A stretch of DNA of 64,000 nt from Pseudomonas rhizophila (GCF_003033885.1 NZ_CP024081.1:4652388-4716387), one strand, 5' to 3'; shown: positions 23,475-32,563, numbered from the stretch's first letter. Notes: a model not told the origin generated them from the letters alone. Translations and numbers: made by a program.

Positions 23475-24859
23475 TCGTTCCACTGATGGATCAGGTCCTG
23501 ATGGCACTGGGCATGGGGATCCTGGGGGCGGTGATTTTTGCCGGGATCGGGCTGATCTCAGGGAGCGATGAAACCACTACCCTCGCCCCCTTGACCTTGC
23601 TGGTCGTCCTGCTGGGCGTACCTGCCCCCGGCGTGCTGACATTCTTTCTGGCCGGCGCCGTCGCCAAACATATGACCCACGCCGTACCGACGGCGCTACT
23701 GGGTATTCCTGGCGACACCATGGCGACGCCACTGATGCGCGAGGCCAACTTTCTGCGCAATCTGGGCGTACCCCACATTGCCCTGCGCAAGATGATTTCC
23801 GGGGCGGTCATTGCTGCGTTGATCGCGGTGCCAATGGCCGTATTGTTCGCGCTGATGCTCGCGCCGTTCGGTGACATGATCAAGCAGGCTGCGCCTTGGG
23901 TGTTCCTGCTTGCGGCGGTGGCGATCGCGTGGTTCTCCAAAGGCCGTCTGGCGGCCGTGCTGACGCTGATCCCGTTCGTCATGATCATTGTTGGCCTGCA
24001 AACCATGACCGCGCAGTTCGGCGTCAAGCTCAGTGTCAGTTACTTTCTGGGCATCGCAATTGGCCCGTTGATCGCCGCGCTGTTCTCGCTGCTCGCACCC
24101 GCCGAACGGGACACCATGCGACGCCAGCAAGTGCGCACGTTTTCCCTGTCGCCCGACGTAAAAAGCTGGGGTGGATTCTTTCCTAATCCGCTCAAGGTGC
24201 TGGACAGCAAGCAGAGCATGTGGACGGCCATTACGGCGGTGATCTCCAGCGCGACCTTTGTGTTCAGCCCAGTGGCCATGACCGTGATCATGGGCGAGCT
24301 CGTCGGTTCGAGGGTCAAGCATGTCTACCATCGCCTGACCACTGTCATCACCGCTCGAAACGGCGTTACGGAGTCAACCTACCTGGCCGAAGCATTGATC
24401 CCGCTGATCGCCTTCGGCCTGCCCCTGAGCCCTGTCGCAGCAGGCCCGGCAGCGCCATTGTTCAACGCCCCGCCGCGCTTTAGCGTCGACGCGACGACAG
24501 GCCAGGTGAACAACCTGCATTCATTGCTCAGCACCTGGGAATTTTTTGGCTACGGCGTGTTGGCGGTGGTCGTGGCCATCCTGATCGCTTACCCCTTCAC
24601 CATGAATTACGCCCACAGAGCCGCATCCTACGTGTCGCGCAAGATCAGTCACGAAGCGGTGATCTCGACCTTTGTTGGCCTGATCCTGGTGATCGGCATC
24701 TGGGAAGGTGGCCTGCTGGGGTTGCTGGTGATCGTCACCATCGGCCTGCTGGGCGGTTTCCTCTCACGCTTTTTGGGTTTCAACATTGGTGTGCAGTTCA
24801 TGGGCTATTACACAGCCGTGCTGTCTGTTCCTGCCCTGGTTGCCCTGATGAATGCGTGA
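23471..24859 (+). CDS. TctA-like large permease
   Basis: A 462-residue inner-membrane protein with about eleven hydrophobic segments. ALLGIPGDTMATPLMREANF (about residues 75-94) and the preceding PLTLLVVLLGVPAPGVLTFFL match the glycine/proline-rich region of TctA permeases. LIAFGLPLSPVAAGPAAPLF is a second such region. It overlaps the small subunit by four bases. No TctC-type binding protein is present, which is odd for the family. Given HMG-CoA reductase upstream, mevalonate or a similar branched hydroxy acid is the likeliest cargo (inference). Confidence 0.75.
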   Translation: MIVPLMDQVLMALGMGILGAVIFAGIGLISGSDETTTLAPLTLLVVLLGVPAPGVLTFFLAGAVAKHMTHAVPTALLGIPGDTMATPLMREANFLRNLGVPHIALRKMISGAVIAALIAVPMAVLFALMLAPFGDMIKQAAPWVFLLAAVAIAWFSKGRLAAVLTLIPFVMIIVGLQTMTAQFGVKLSVSYFLGIAIGPLIAALFSLLAPAERDTMRRQQVRTFSLSPDVKSWGGFFPNPLKVLDSKQSMWTAITAVISSATFVFSPVAMTVIMGELVGSRVKHVYHRLTTVITARNGVTESTYLAEALIPLIAFGLPLSPVAAGPAAPLFNAPPRFSVDATTGQVNNLHSLLSTWEFFGYGVLAVVVAILIAYPFTMNYAHRAASYVSRKISHEAVISTFVGLILVIGIWEGGLLGLLVIVTIGLLGGFLSRFLGFNIGVQFMGYYTAVLSVPALVALMNA

Positions 24860-24910
24860 TGTTTTTAACCTTCTACAACAGTGTTCAGATAACCAACAAC
24901 GGTGATTCCA

Positions 24911-25411
24911 ATGACCCTGAAAATATCGGTACTGACGGTAGGTGCGATCATGGCCCTTTCGGTTTGCACGGCAGCGTTTTCCGCCATGAAAAGCCCGCTG
25001 GTCGGGACATGGAAAATGGTCAGCGCAACCATTGAACGTCAGGGCACCCGGTCGGATGCGTACGGCCCCAATCCACATGGATGGCTGGTGTTCACTGAAG
25101 AATTGACGTTCGTCGAGGTGCTCACCGATCCGCGAGTGCCCGCGTTTCGATCCAACGCTCGGGGCGAAGGAACCGATGAGGAAAACCGGGCAGCGATGGC
25201 TGGGAGCATCGGTTTTTTCGGACGATATACCGTCGACCAGAACGGCGAGTTCACCGGCAATACCGTCGAAGGATCTACGTTCCCGAATTGGGTGGGCGCG
25301 ACACGTACTCAAGATGACCTGCAACTGAAAGTCGACGGCAACCGAATGGTGGAAAACTTCCAGCGCCCCGATGGCACGAAGGTTCACATCATCTGGGAGC
25401 GGGTAAAGTAA
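24911..25411 (+). CDS. Lipocalin-like domain protein, exported
   Basis: A 166-residue protein. A signal peptide (about residues 1-25, ending FSA) precedes SPLVGTWKMVSATIE, the start of the lipocalin-like domain (PF13924 type), and GWLVFTEELTFVEVL. The compact beta barrel could bind a small hydrophobic ligand, but its role is unknown. It follows the TctA-like permease by 51 bases on the same strand and may be the last gene of the operon. GTG 24902 is a possible alternative start. A hairpin at 25455-25479 closes the unit. Confidence 0.7.
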   Translation: MTLKISVLTVGAIMALSVCTAAFSAMKSPLVGTWKMVSATIERQGTRSDAYGPNPHGWLVFTEELTFVEVLTDPRVPAFRSNARGEGTDEENRAAMAGSIGFFGRYTVDQNGEFTGNTVEGSTFPNWVGATRTQDDLQLKVDGNRMVENFQRPDGTKVHIIWERVK

Positions 25412-25454
25412 CTCTACGTCGCGAGCAGCCCTGCGGGGCCGACTCAGTTCATGA

Positions 25455-25479
25455 GTGGGCTGAGCACTGCTCAGCCCAC
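25455..25479. terminator. Bidirectional hairpin between convergent genes
   Basis: GTGGGCTGA and TCAGCCCAC form a perfect 9-bp stem with a 7-base loop between the lipocalin-like gene (ends 25411) and the OprD gene (ends 25515). No long T-run is present. Confidence 0.5.
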
Positions 25480-25514
25480 GCTTGCGCACTGCTGGTATCC
25501 ACTCGCCCCACGGC

Positions 25515-26825
25515 TTACCAGATCGGCACCGTGTAGAGCACCAGGAAGCGGGTCTGGTTTTCATCACGAAATGCCGCGCCGCTCGGGAAGTCGTTGCGAT
25601 AGATCGACTTGCGCGCCATCAACCCGACATTCTTCAGCGGACCGCTCTGGATCAAATACCCCAGCTCCATCTGGAACTCCCGCTCCTTGCGGTCGTCGGC
25701 ATTGAGCGCCGCCAGCGCGATATTATCACCGCGCACGTAACGCAGCCGGCTCTTCAGGCCGGGCACCCCGGCGGCGGCGAAGTCATAGTCGTAGATTGCC
25801 TGCCAGGTCCGTTCCTTGGCATTGAGAAAGTCCGAGCTCATGGTCAATTCACTCATGCCCATCAACTCAGTGCCTGACACATAAGGCGTCGCTGTGTCGC
25901 CGCTGGCGTGCATGTAACCCAGGCTCAGGTGATGCCCGCCAAGGCGATAGCCGAACAGCGCCGACAGGTTGCGGTTGTCCACCTTGCCAGCCTTGGCAGT
26001 GCCATCTTCGTCGCTGAAGAAACTGCGCAGATCAGTGGTCAGCGTGCCCTCGCCTACCTGCATGTTATGCAGCAAGGCCAGGGTGTTCTGCTGGTACAGG
26101 TCGGCCACTTCGGCGTGGTAGGCGCGCAGGCTGAGGTCTTTGTTTACCTGATAATCGCCACCGACATAAGCCATGTGCGATGAGGTGGCCGCACCGTTGA
26201 AACGCCCGTTCGGCGAAGCGATGCTCATCGGCTGGTAGTTAGTGGAGTCACGCCTGTTGATGCGATCGATATAGCCGGTATTGAGCGTCAGTCCGTCGAT
26301 GTCCTTGGAACTGAGCGTGGTGCCGCGAAAAGTCTGCGGCAGCAACCGCGACGGGCTGGCAAAGGCGAACGGCAGGAAAATCGACACATCGCCGGTCTTC
26401 ACCGTGGTTTGGGCAAAGCGCATTTTGGCAGTCATGGCCAGGCGCGAATATTCATCCGCCGCGCGCTTGTCGCTGCTGGATACCGGCAGTAATTCGGTGC
26501 CGCTGCGGTCCGGTGACGAGTCCAGCTTGACCCCGATCAATGCACGGGCGTCCAGGCCGAAGCCGACAGCGCCCGGGGTAAAACCCGACTCCGCATTCAT
26601 GATGAAACCCTGAGCCCACTCCCGGGCCGCGGTTTTCGCCCCCTCGTCCTTGTAATCCCGGTCCAGGTAGAAATTGCGTAAGGTCAATGTGCCGCGGCTA
26701 TCGTCGATGAAACCTTCCGACAGCGCTGGAGTGGCGACCGCACATAAGCCCAACAGGACGAAACCGCGTGCGCAAAGAGGTAAGTCTGAGGTCGTCGCAA
26801 GGACGCCCCGGGGTGAATTCGTCAT
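25515..26825 (-). CDS. OprD-family outer-membrane porin
   Basis: A 436-residue porin. A leader with a hydrophobic core (FVLLGLCAVATPALS) is followed by EGFIDDSRGTLTLRNFYLDRD and EWAQGFIMNAESGFTPGAVG, standard for the family, and the chain ends in the aromatic VPIW. Its pre-sequence is longer than usual (about 36 residues). It is divergent from an MFS carrier at 27162 and convergent with the mevalonate-type operon, so it could serve either. The mRNA leader is extremely A-rich (see 26839-26857). Confidence 0.87.
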   Translation of the reverse strand: MTNSPRGVLATTSDLPLCARGFVLLGLCAVATPALSEGFIDDSRGTLTLRNFYLDRDYKDEGAKTAAREWAQGFIMNAESGFTPGAVGFGLDARALIGVKLDSSPDRSGTELLPVSSSDKRAADEYSRLAMTAKMRFAQTTVKTGDVSIFLPFAFASPSRLLPQTFRGTTLSSKDIDGLTLNTGYIDRINRRDSTNYQPMSIASPNGRFNGAATSSHMAYVGGDYQVNKDLSLRAYHAEVADLYQQNTLALLHNMQVGEGTLTTDLRSFFSDEDGTAKAGKVDNRNLSALFGYRLGGHHLSLGYMHASGDTATPYVSGTELMGMSELTMSSDFLNAKERTWQAIYDYDFAAAGVPGLKSRLRYVRGDNIALAALNADDRKEREFQMELGYLIQSGPLKNVGLMARKSIYRNDFPSGAAFRDENQTRFLVLYTVPIW

Positions 26826-26838
26826 GTCCTATGTCCAC

Positions 26839-26857
26839 TTATTGTTGTTGTTTTTTT
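26839..26857 (-). promoter_or_regulatory. Extended Crc/Hfq-type A-rich motif
   Basis: On the minus strand the leader reads AAAAAAACAACAACAATAA, with repeated AANAANAA registers 14 bases before the OprD start. It is the longest such motif in the window. Confidence 0.55.
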
Positions 26858-27161
26858 GAACGTGATCGCCAGCCATCCAGCCGCGATCTCGGGCCAGAGA
26901 GTGGGAAAAGCCGGAGGTGCCGTCAATCCACAATGGCCGATAATCGAACATTAATATTCGTATCTATTTCCAAGAAAACCTAAAAAACACAGGACATCCT
27001 GTTGATTTGAATAGGTTTATGTCGATGCGTTTGGACATTTTCCGTTAGCGTTCACTTTTTAGTTATCTTTGTTAATCTTAATTGCGGCTTGGCATTGCTG
27101 GATGCGAGCAAGCCTGCGTGCGCCCGTCAGCACACTCACAAAAACAATAAAGAGGTTTGCC
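26858..27161. promoter_or_regulatory. Divergent OprD/MFS control region with nested dyads
   Basis: A 336-base gap separates the two divergent genes. It is AT-rich and contains CAGGA-CA-TCCTG (26990-27001), flanked by AAACCTA (26976-26982) and TAGGTTT (27012-27018). Such near-concentric dyads suggest a dimeric regulator controlling both genes. No regulator gene is adjacent. Confidence 0.4.
27140..27150 (+). promoter_or_regulatory. Crc/Hfq-type A-rich motif
   Basis: AAAAACAATAA (27140-27150) contains two AANAANAA registers and leads into the AGAGG ribosome site of the MFS gene at 27162. Confidence 0.5.
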
Positions 27162-28379
27162 ATGGACACTCCATCACGTCGCACGACGCTGACTATTGCC
27201 CTGTGTTTTATCGTCGCTCTGATTGAAGGTTTTGACCTGCAAGCTGCCGGCACTGCCGCCGCAGGGTTGCGTCAGACCTTTGCCCTGGACCCGAAAATGA
27301 TGGGTTGGGTGTTCAGTGCCGGCATCATCGGTTTGCTGCCGGGCGCCTTCTTCGGTGGCTGGATTGCCGATCGCATCGGTCGCAAGAAAATCCTCATCGC
27401 AGCGGTGCTGCTGTTTGGCGTGTTCTCGCTCAGCACCGCCTACGTCAGCTCTTTCTCCGGCCTGCTGCTGGTGCGTTTCATGACTGGCCTGGGCCTGGGC
27501 GCCGCCCTGCCCAACCTGATCGCCCTGTGTGCCGAAGCCGTGGGAGAGCAACGTCGCGGTACGGCCATCAGCATCATGTATGCCGGCGTGCCATTGGGTG
27601 GGGCACTGGCGGCGGTGGTCGCCATGCTGTTTCCCGAACATTGGCAGACGACCTTCATCATCGGCGGCCTCGCCCCATTGCTGGTGGTGCCACTGATGAT
27701 GGTGCTGCTGCCTGAATCCAACGCCTTTCGCCAACAACAAAACAGCGTCAACCCGACGCGCACTTCAACCGGCCAGGCCTTGTTCGGCGAAGGCCGCGCC
27801 AGCGTTACCCTGGCGTTATGGTTGAGCTACTTCTTCACCCTGACCGTGATGTACATGTTGCTCAACTGGCTGCCCTCGTTGCTGCTGGAACAAGGTTTCA
27901 GCAAACCCCAGGCAGGCCTGGTACAGATGCTCTTCAATATCGGCGGCGCCCTCGGCTCCCTGCTCGGCGGAGTGTTGCTGGATCGCTGCAACGGCATCAA
28001 GGTGGTGCTGTTTGTGTACACCGGCTTGCTGGCAGCGCTGGGCGGGGTTGGCCTGTCCGTGGGCATCATCCCCATGGCCATCGCCGGTTTTGCCGCGGGG
28101 TTGTTTGTGATGGCTGCGCAACTGGTGCTTTACGCCCTGGCCCCGCCCTCCTATCCAACGTCGGTGCGCGCCACCGGCGTCGGCGCAGCGGTAGCGATCG
28201 GTCGTTTGGGCTCGGTGGCCGGGCCATTGGCGGCCGGGCAGATTCTGGCGGCCGGAGCCGGCACCACCGGTGTCCTGCTGGCCACCTCGCCCGGTTTGGT
28301 GATTGCAGCCTTGACGATCATCAGCGTCATTGCCCGCTCGACTTCGTTGAACGTGTCGATGAGTAAGGTCAAGGCCTGA
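27162..28379 (+). CDS. MFS carrier, aromatic-acid (MhpT/AAHS) type
   Basis: A 405-residue twelve-helix carrier. ALIEGFDLQAAG in helix 1 and GGWIADRIGRKKIL in loop 2-3 match aromatic-acid and phenylpropionate proton symporters. It is shorter than the carriers at 5025 and 7791 and belongs to a different subgroup. ATG 27162 follows AGAGG. It is divergent from the OprD gene, a common porin-carrier pairing that suggests co-regulated uptake of one carboxylic acid. No catabolic enzyme lies immediately next to it. Confidence 0.85.
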   Translation: MDTPSRRTTLTIALCFIVALIEGFDLQAAGTAAAGLRQTFALDPKMMGWVFSAGIIGLLPGAFFGGWIADRIGRKKILIAAVLLFGVFSLSTAYVSSFSGLLLVRFMTGLGLGAALPNLIALCAEAVGEQRRGTAISIMYAGVPLGGALAAVVAMLFPEHWQTTFIIGGLAPLLVVPLMMVLLPESNAFRQQQNSVNPTRTSTGQALFGEGRASVTLALWLSYFFTLTVMYMLLNWLPSLLLEQGFSKPQAGLVQMLFNIGGALGSLLGGVLLDRCNGIKVVLFVYTGLLAALGGVGLSVGIIPMAIAGFAAGLFVMAAQLVLYALAPPSYPTSVRATGVGAAVAIGRLGSVAGPLAAGQILAAGAGTTGVLLATSPGLVIAALTIISVIARSTSLNVSMSKVKA

Positions 28380-28535
28380 GGCCATCCGAGCGGCGTAGGT
28401 AAACAGGTGCTGTTGTGGGGGCTCAAGGTGAAGCTGTTTGAAAGGCGTCAATTCCTGACTTTATCGTCTGCAATAATCTCGAACTCATTCCATACCCCTG
28501 CCTCTAATGTGTAGATCAACAGAGGTAACGCGATT

Positions 28536-28727
28536 ATGAACAGCGATAACGGCATCGAATCAGAAGCAACCTCGAGTACCCCGCCGACCGATACGTCTGG
28601 CAAACCGGTCGATAAGAATCCTGAGGACAGCGCTACGCCCTCCTCAACTCAAACCAAGGAGCAGGAAGCAGAGGAACTCAGTCGAAAAATCGCGGAGATT
28701 GAGCGCAATGTGGCTGACGGTCACTAA
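28536..28727 (+). CDS. Small acidic, disordered protein
   Basis: A 63-residue protein, rich in S/T/E/D/P in its first 40 residues, then a short charged helix (QEAEELSRKIAEIERNV). AGAGG lies ten bases before the ATG. It has no cysteine, signal or known domain. The last codons overlap the convergent dehydratase gene by four bases. It is a plausible small gene, but its function is unrecognised. Confidence 0.5.
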   Translation: MNSDNGIESEATSSTPPTDTSGKPVDKNPEDSATPSSTQTKEQEAEELSRKIAEIERNVADGH

Positions 28728-29680
28728 CCGATTACGCCCGCATACACCGATCGATCGACATTGCCACCCGACAGAATCACCCCCACTGTCTCCCCCGCCC
28801 GAGCTTCACGTTCCTGAATAAGCGCGGCCAAGGCGGCGGCCCCGGCTCCTTCGGCGAGGTTATGGGTGTCGGTGTAATAGACGCGCATGGCCTCGGCAAT
28901 TTCCTGTTCGCTGACCGCTACGATCCGTGCGGCCCCGGCTGCGTAGAGGGCAAAAGCTGCGGGGATCGGTTTGCGCACGGCCAGGCCATCGGCGAAGGTA
29001 TTTGCCGAAGCGGTTTCCTGTATTTCGCCCGCCTCAAAAGATAACTTTGCCGCCGCGGCTTCACGGGACACCACGCCCACCACCTGGGTCTTCAGACCCA
29101 GTGCGTCGCGGGCGGCGATCACGCCACAAATGCCCGATCCGCAGCCAATCGGCACGTAGACGGTATCGAGATGCGGCGCGGCAGTGAACAGTTCCAGGGC
29201 GTAAGTGGCCACGCCTTTGACCAGTTCCGTGTGAAACGGTGGCACCAGGAACAGGTCATGCGCTTGCGCCAAACGGGCGGCCTCTTCACGGGCCTCATCA
29301 AAATCCCGCCCACACTCAATGACTTCGCCGCCAAAGCCGCGCATGGCATTGTTCTTTTCCACCGAGTTGCCCTGCGGCACGACAATCAACGCCTTCAAAC
29401 CCAGCGCGCTCGCCGCCAGCGCCAGGCTCTGGCCATGATTGCCGCGGGTGGCGGTGACGATGCCCTTCGCACCGGGATGTTCACGTTTGAGCCAATGCAT
29501 GAAGGTGATGCCGCCGCGTATCTTGAAAGCGCCGGTGGGAGTGTGGTTCTCGTGCTTGACCCACACCGTGCAGCCCAGCCGCTGAGCCAGCAAGGGCCAG
29601 GCATACTGGGCGGTGGCGGGCATCACCTGGTACACATGGCGAGCCGCCTGTTCAATATCGTCACGAGTCAGTCGGTGCAT
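28724..29680 (-). CDS. Threonine/serine dehydratase-like PLP enzyme
   Basis: A 318-residue fold-type II PLP enzyme. ENHTPTGAFKIRGG carries the PLP lysine, TRGNHGQSLA the substrate/PLP asparagine loop, and GCGSGICG the phosphate cup. It should deaminate threonine, serine or a related hydroxy-amino acid to a 2-keto acid. It lacks the ACT regulatory tail of biosynthetic IlvA, so a catabolic role fits. ATG 29680 with GGGAG eight bases before it is preferred over the start at 29788. It is divergent from an AraC regulator that probably controls it. Confidence 0.83.
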   Translation of the reverse strand: MHRLTRDDIEQAARHVYQVMPATAQYAWPLLAQRLGCTVWVKHENHTPTGAFKIRGGITFMHWLKREHPGAKGIVTATRGNHGQSLALAASALGLKALIVVPQGNSVEKNNAMRGFGGEVIECGRDFDEAREEAARLAQAHDLFLVPPFHTELVKGVATYALELFTAAPHLDTVYVPIGCGSGICGVIAARDALGLKTQVVGVVSREAAAAKLSFEAGEIQETASANTFADGLAVRKPIPAAFALYAAGAARIVAVSEQEIAEAMRVYYTDTHNLAEGAGAAALAALIQEREARAGETVGVILSGGNVDRSVYAGVIG

Positions 29681-29777
29681 GAAGTTATCTCCCTGAGTGG
29701 TTAGCCAGTCTAGGCATCGCCGCCGTGGGTCGGCTTTCAAAAAACCGACCTGACTTTTGCGCCGCTTCTTCACTACT

Positions 29778-30581
29778 ATGGCGCTCATGAACCATCAAAA
29801 CCGCCTACAGCCATCGCCCTTGTCTGAACCGGTCCGCCGTGTCGAGACTGGGTCCTGGGCGATCGAATTGTTGCCCAGCGCCGCTTACTCGACCCGCTAT
29901 GTGGCGGCCCAGGCCTCCATCGGGTTTGCCTTCGACAGCCAGCGCGGCCTGCACGCCTTGGGCAGCGACCGGGTGCATCCTTTCGAGGCCATGCCCAACG
30001 GCCTGGCATTCGTTCCCGCCGGCTGCGACGTGTTCTCCGAGTCGCTCATGGGCGGTGAATACCTGCGCGTAACGCGGACCGACGGTATCCCCCTGAGCGG
30101 GGATCACCCATTCAACAATCACATCGATCAACAGGCCATTGACCTCGCGCTGCGAATGCGCGGCGCGCTGTTACGTGCCTGCGTGGAAGATGACTGGGAA
30201 ACCTGGGCCTTGGCGCTGGCGCAACGGGCAACCGGTGATAGCGCGTTGTCGACACCGGACCAAGGCGCTATCACTCCCCGGCGCATGCGCCTGCTTGATG
30301 AGTTTATCGAAGCAAATCTTGAAGGGCCGCTGGGCGTGTCAGCGATGGCAGGTTTGCTGGGGTTGTCCGAAGGATATTTCATGCGGGCCTTCAAGCTCGC
30401 CACGGGCAAAAGCCCGCACAGCTACCTGATCGACCGGCGTCTGGCCAAGGCCCGGGCACTGATGCGTGATTCCACCGCCAGGCTGTCGGAAATCGCCCTC
30501 GCCTGCGGGTTCAATTCCCAGGCGCACATGGCAACCACGTTCAAGCAACGGCTCGGGGTGAGCCCGATGCAGTTGCGCTAG
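29778..30581 (+). CDS. AraC-family regulator
   Basis: A 267-residue protein. The N-terminal cupin-like sensing domain is weakly conserved; the C-terminal double helix-turn-helix (LGVSAMAGLLGLSEGYFMRAF, then ARLSEIALACGFNSQAHMATTF) is clear. ATG 29778 and ATG 29787 are both possible; neither has a strong ribosome site. It is divergent from the dehydratase-like gene, about 100 bases apart, so local control of that gene is likely. Its stop overlaps the convergent stress-protein gene. Confidence 0.8.
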   Translation: MALMNHQNRLQPSPLSEPVRRVETGSWAIELLPSAAYSTRYVAAQASIGFAFDSQRGLHALGSDRVHPFEAMPNGLAFVPAGCDVFSESLMGGEYLRVTRTDGIPLSGDHPFNNHIDQQAIDLALRMRGALLRACVEDDWETWALALAQRATGDSALSTPDQGAITPRRMRLLDEFIEANLEGPLGVSAMAGLLGLSEGYFMRAFKLATGKSPHSYLIDRRLAKARALMRDSTARLSEIALACGFNSQAHMATTFKQRLGVSPMQLR

Positions 30582-31462
30582 ACCGCCAAAACACTGCAAG
30601 GCACCTGATACAAGATATGCTCGGTGGTGCTGCCAAGCAGTTTCTCTCCGCCTGGATCCTGGACTCTGCCCATCACGATGACGTCCATGTGATGTGTGTT
30701 GGCAAACTCACTCAGCGCCGCAACCGGGTGTCCCAGAACGAAATGCCTGCGGCCAGGCGGAACGTTGTATCGACTGGCCAGTTTCAGAAACGATTGTTCC
30801 AACGCTTTGCGCTGCCATCGGGTCAGCTCCGACAGCGTTAAGCCTGTGTCTGACGCCTGGTAGTCTTGGGATATGTCGTAGGCATACAGCAAGTGCAGTT
30901 CAGCATCACACTGTTCGGCGAGACTGCAGGCCTGGCGAATAACGCGATCATTGAGTTCATTTTGTCCAGGCTCGGCCAGCGACGCCTCTACCGCCGCCAC
31001 GACCTTGCACGGCAAGGCAGGTCGAACCCCGCCCACCAGATACACCGGTACCGGTGAGTAACGCAGCAGGTGCCAGTCCAACGGGGTGAAAAAAGCACGC
31101 TTGAGCACCGACTCATGTTGGATTTCCTTGATCAACAGGTCAGGCTGCAATTCGCTGAAGTGGTCCAGGATGTCCTTTTCCATGTCATCAGCCCACGCCA
31201 GCTCGGTGGTCACATCGACCCCTCTGGCATGTAGCTTTTTCGCCTGTTCCCCCAACCAGTCGCGGTGGTCCTGCAGGTAACGCTCGCGTGTCTTTTCACG
31301 GTCACCCTCTTCAAGCAGCGACAACAGGTTCAAGGCAGGAATCAACGCCGCTATATGCAAGCGTGCAGCGCTGGCCTTGGCAAGCGCTGCGGCATGGTCG
31401 ATCACCGGAGAATGGCGCAGGGCCAGGTGGGTGATGAGTAACAGCTGTTGATACCGGCCCAT
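30578..31462 (-). CDS. Tandem universal stress protein
   Basis: A 294-residue protein with two UspA folds in tandem (about 1-140 and 150-294), as in UspE. The C-terminal repeat has the nucleotide-binding pattern GHPVAALSEFA...DVIVMGR...GEKLLGSTTEHIL. The N-terminal repeat is degenerate. GGAGG precedes ATG 31462. A perfect Anr box lies about 125 bases upstream, consistent with induction when oxygen is low, as for other pseudomonad USPs. Confidence 0.85.
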   Translation of the reverse strand: MGRYQQLLLITHLALRHSPVIDHAAALAKASAARLHIAALIPALNLLSLLEEGDREKTRERYLQDHRDWLGEQAKKLHARGVDVTTELAWADDMEKDILDHFSELQPDLLIKEIQHESVLKRAFFTPLDWHLLRYSPVPVYLVGGVRPALPCKVVAAVEASLAEPGQNELNDRVIRQACSLAEQCDAELHLLYAYDISQDYQASDTGLTLSELTRWQRKALEQSFLKLASRYNVPPGRRHFVLGHPVAALSEFANTHHMDVIVMGRVQDPGGEKLLGSTTEHILYQVPCSVLAV

Positions 31463-31585
31463 GATCTGCCTCCAGACAGGTGAAACTCAACCTCTGCCAC
31501 TGCCAGCTACACATTCAGCCGTGACATCTGCGCCGGATCGGGCACCAGCGTCATTTCAGACTGCGCCGTCGGAAGGTGCCTGACG

Positions 31586-31599
31586 TTGATAAATATCAA
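31586..31599. promoter_or_regulatory. Anr (FNR) box
   Basis: TTGATAAATATCAA is a perfect TTGAT-N4-ATCAA site. It lies upstream of the stress-protein gene starting at 31462 and just beyond the end of the next one (31661). Confidence 0.75.
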
Positions 31600-31660
31600 C
31601 CGGAGCAAGGCTGCCGTTCTTCACGCCGCCGGCAGGCCACAGCGGCATAGAGGCAGCGGT

Positions 31661-32563
31661 CTAACCGTATCGTTTGGCCTGCTGCGGCGCTGCGTCGGCT
31701 GGCAACTTGATCATCAGGACGCTGCACATGGGGTCTTCGAGTATCCCTTCAGCGGTCAAGCCGATATCAGAGGCCTGCGTATGATGATCGGCCGCACCGA
31801 TGACCAACAGGTTGTAAGCACTGCGCTGCAGATAAGCATGAATTGCATTCGCCGGAGCGCCGGGAATGAAGTGCCGATGCTGGCTGGCAATACCATGCTG
31901 GCTGGCCAAGGCATCGAACGCCTGTACCTGGGCCTCATAGAGGGACAGGTCACCGTGGCTGGCAGCGGCACAGTCGTAAACGCTGATCACGTGCAATGAG
32001 GCACCGCAGGCGTTTGCCAGGTGCCTGGCCGCCTCGATGAGCGAATGATTGTCGCGGTTTCCTTTCGCCTGTGACTCCATGTCAACCGCTACCAGAAACT
32101 TGCTGGGTGTCTGAATCGGGCCCGGCAACACATAAAGCACGGCAATCGGGCTGACGCTCAAGAGTTCCCAGTCCAGTGCTGACAAACCGCGCTGCGCCAG
32201 GCCTGGGCGTTCCTGGATGTCCTTGATGATCAAGTCCGCTTCAACACGCTGCGCATAGGCAACGCATTCGACTGCCGAGGAACTGGCGCATACCAGCTCT
32301 GGATGGACATCCACGCCTTTTTCCTGCAGGTGCGCACTTTCACTTTCCAGCCATTTGCGACGCGACGACATTAAGTTATCGCGCACGATGTCGGGCCTCT
32401 CGGTGACTGCATGGCCGGGCGGCTCTACACCGTGGGGCTCAGTGAACATCGCCACGTGCAGTGGCACGCCCAGGGCGCGTGCCAGATCGCCGGCATACTC
32501 CAATCCGGGAGAGTGAGCTGCCTGAGGGGGGGCAAGAAACAGTAAACGCAATGGATGAGTCAT
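31661..32563 (-). CDS. Tandem universal stress protein
   Basis: A 300-residue two-domain UspA protein. The start MTHPLRLLFLAPPQAAHSPG opens the first domain; the second has the GAPANAIHAYL...LLVIGAADH region, while the usual G-x9-GS nucleotide loop is altered (SDIGLTAEGIL). ATG 32563 has GAGGTG upstream; an in-frame start at 32665 is too far inside the neighbouring gene's end. It lies 98 bases after the small membrane protein gene and is probably co-transcribed with it from the Anr box at 33177. Confidence 0.82.
   Translation of the reverse strand: MTHPLRLLFLAPPQAAHSPGLEYAGDLARALGVPLHVAMFTEPHGVEPPGHAVTERPDIVRDNLMSSRRKWLESESAHLQEKGVDVHPELVCASSSAVECVAYAQRVEADLIIKDIQERPGLAQRGLSALDWELLSVSPIAVLYVLPGPIQTPSKFLVAVDMESQAKGNRDNHSLIEAARHLANACGASLHVISVYDCAAASHGDLSLYEAQVQAFDALASQHGIASQHRHFIPGAPANAIHAYLQRSAYNLLVIGAADHHTQASDIGLTAEGILEDPMCSVLMIKLPADAAPQQAKRYG

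Noticed and set aside
27090..27105. Sigma-54-like sequence TTGGCATTGCTGGATGC before the MFS gene
   Set aside because: The GG and GC elements are one base out of the strict 10-base spacing, and no activator is adjacent.
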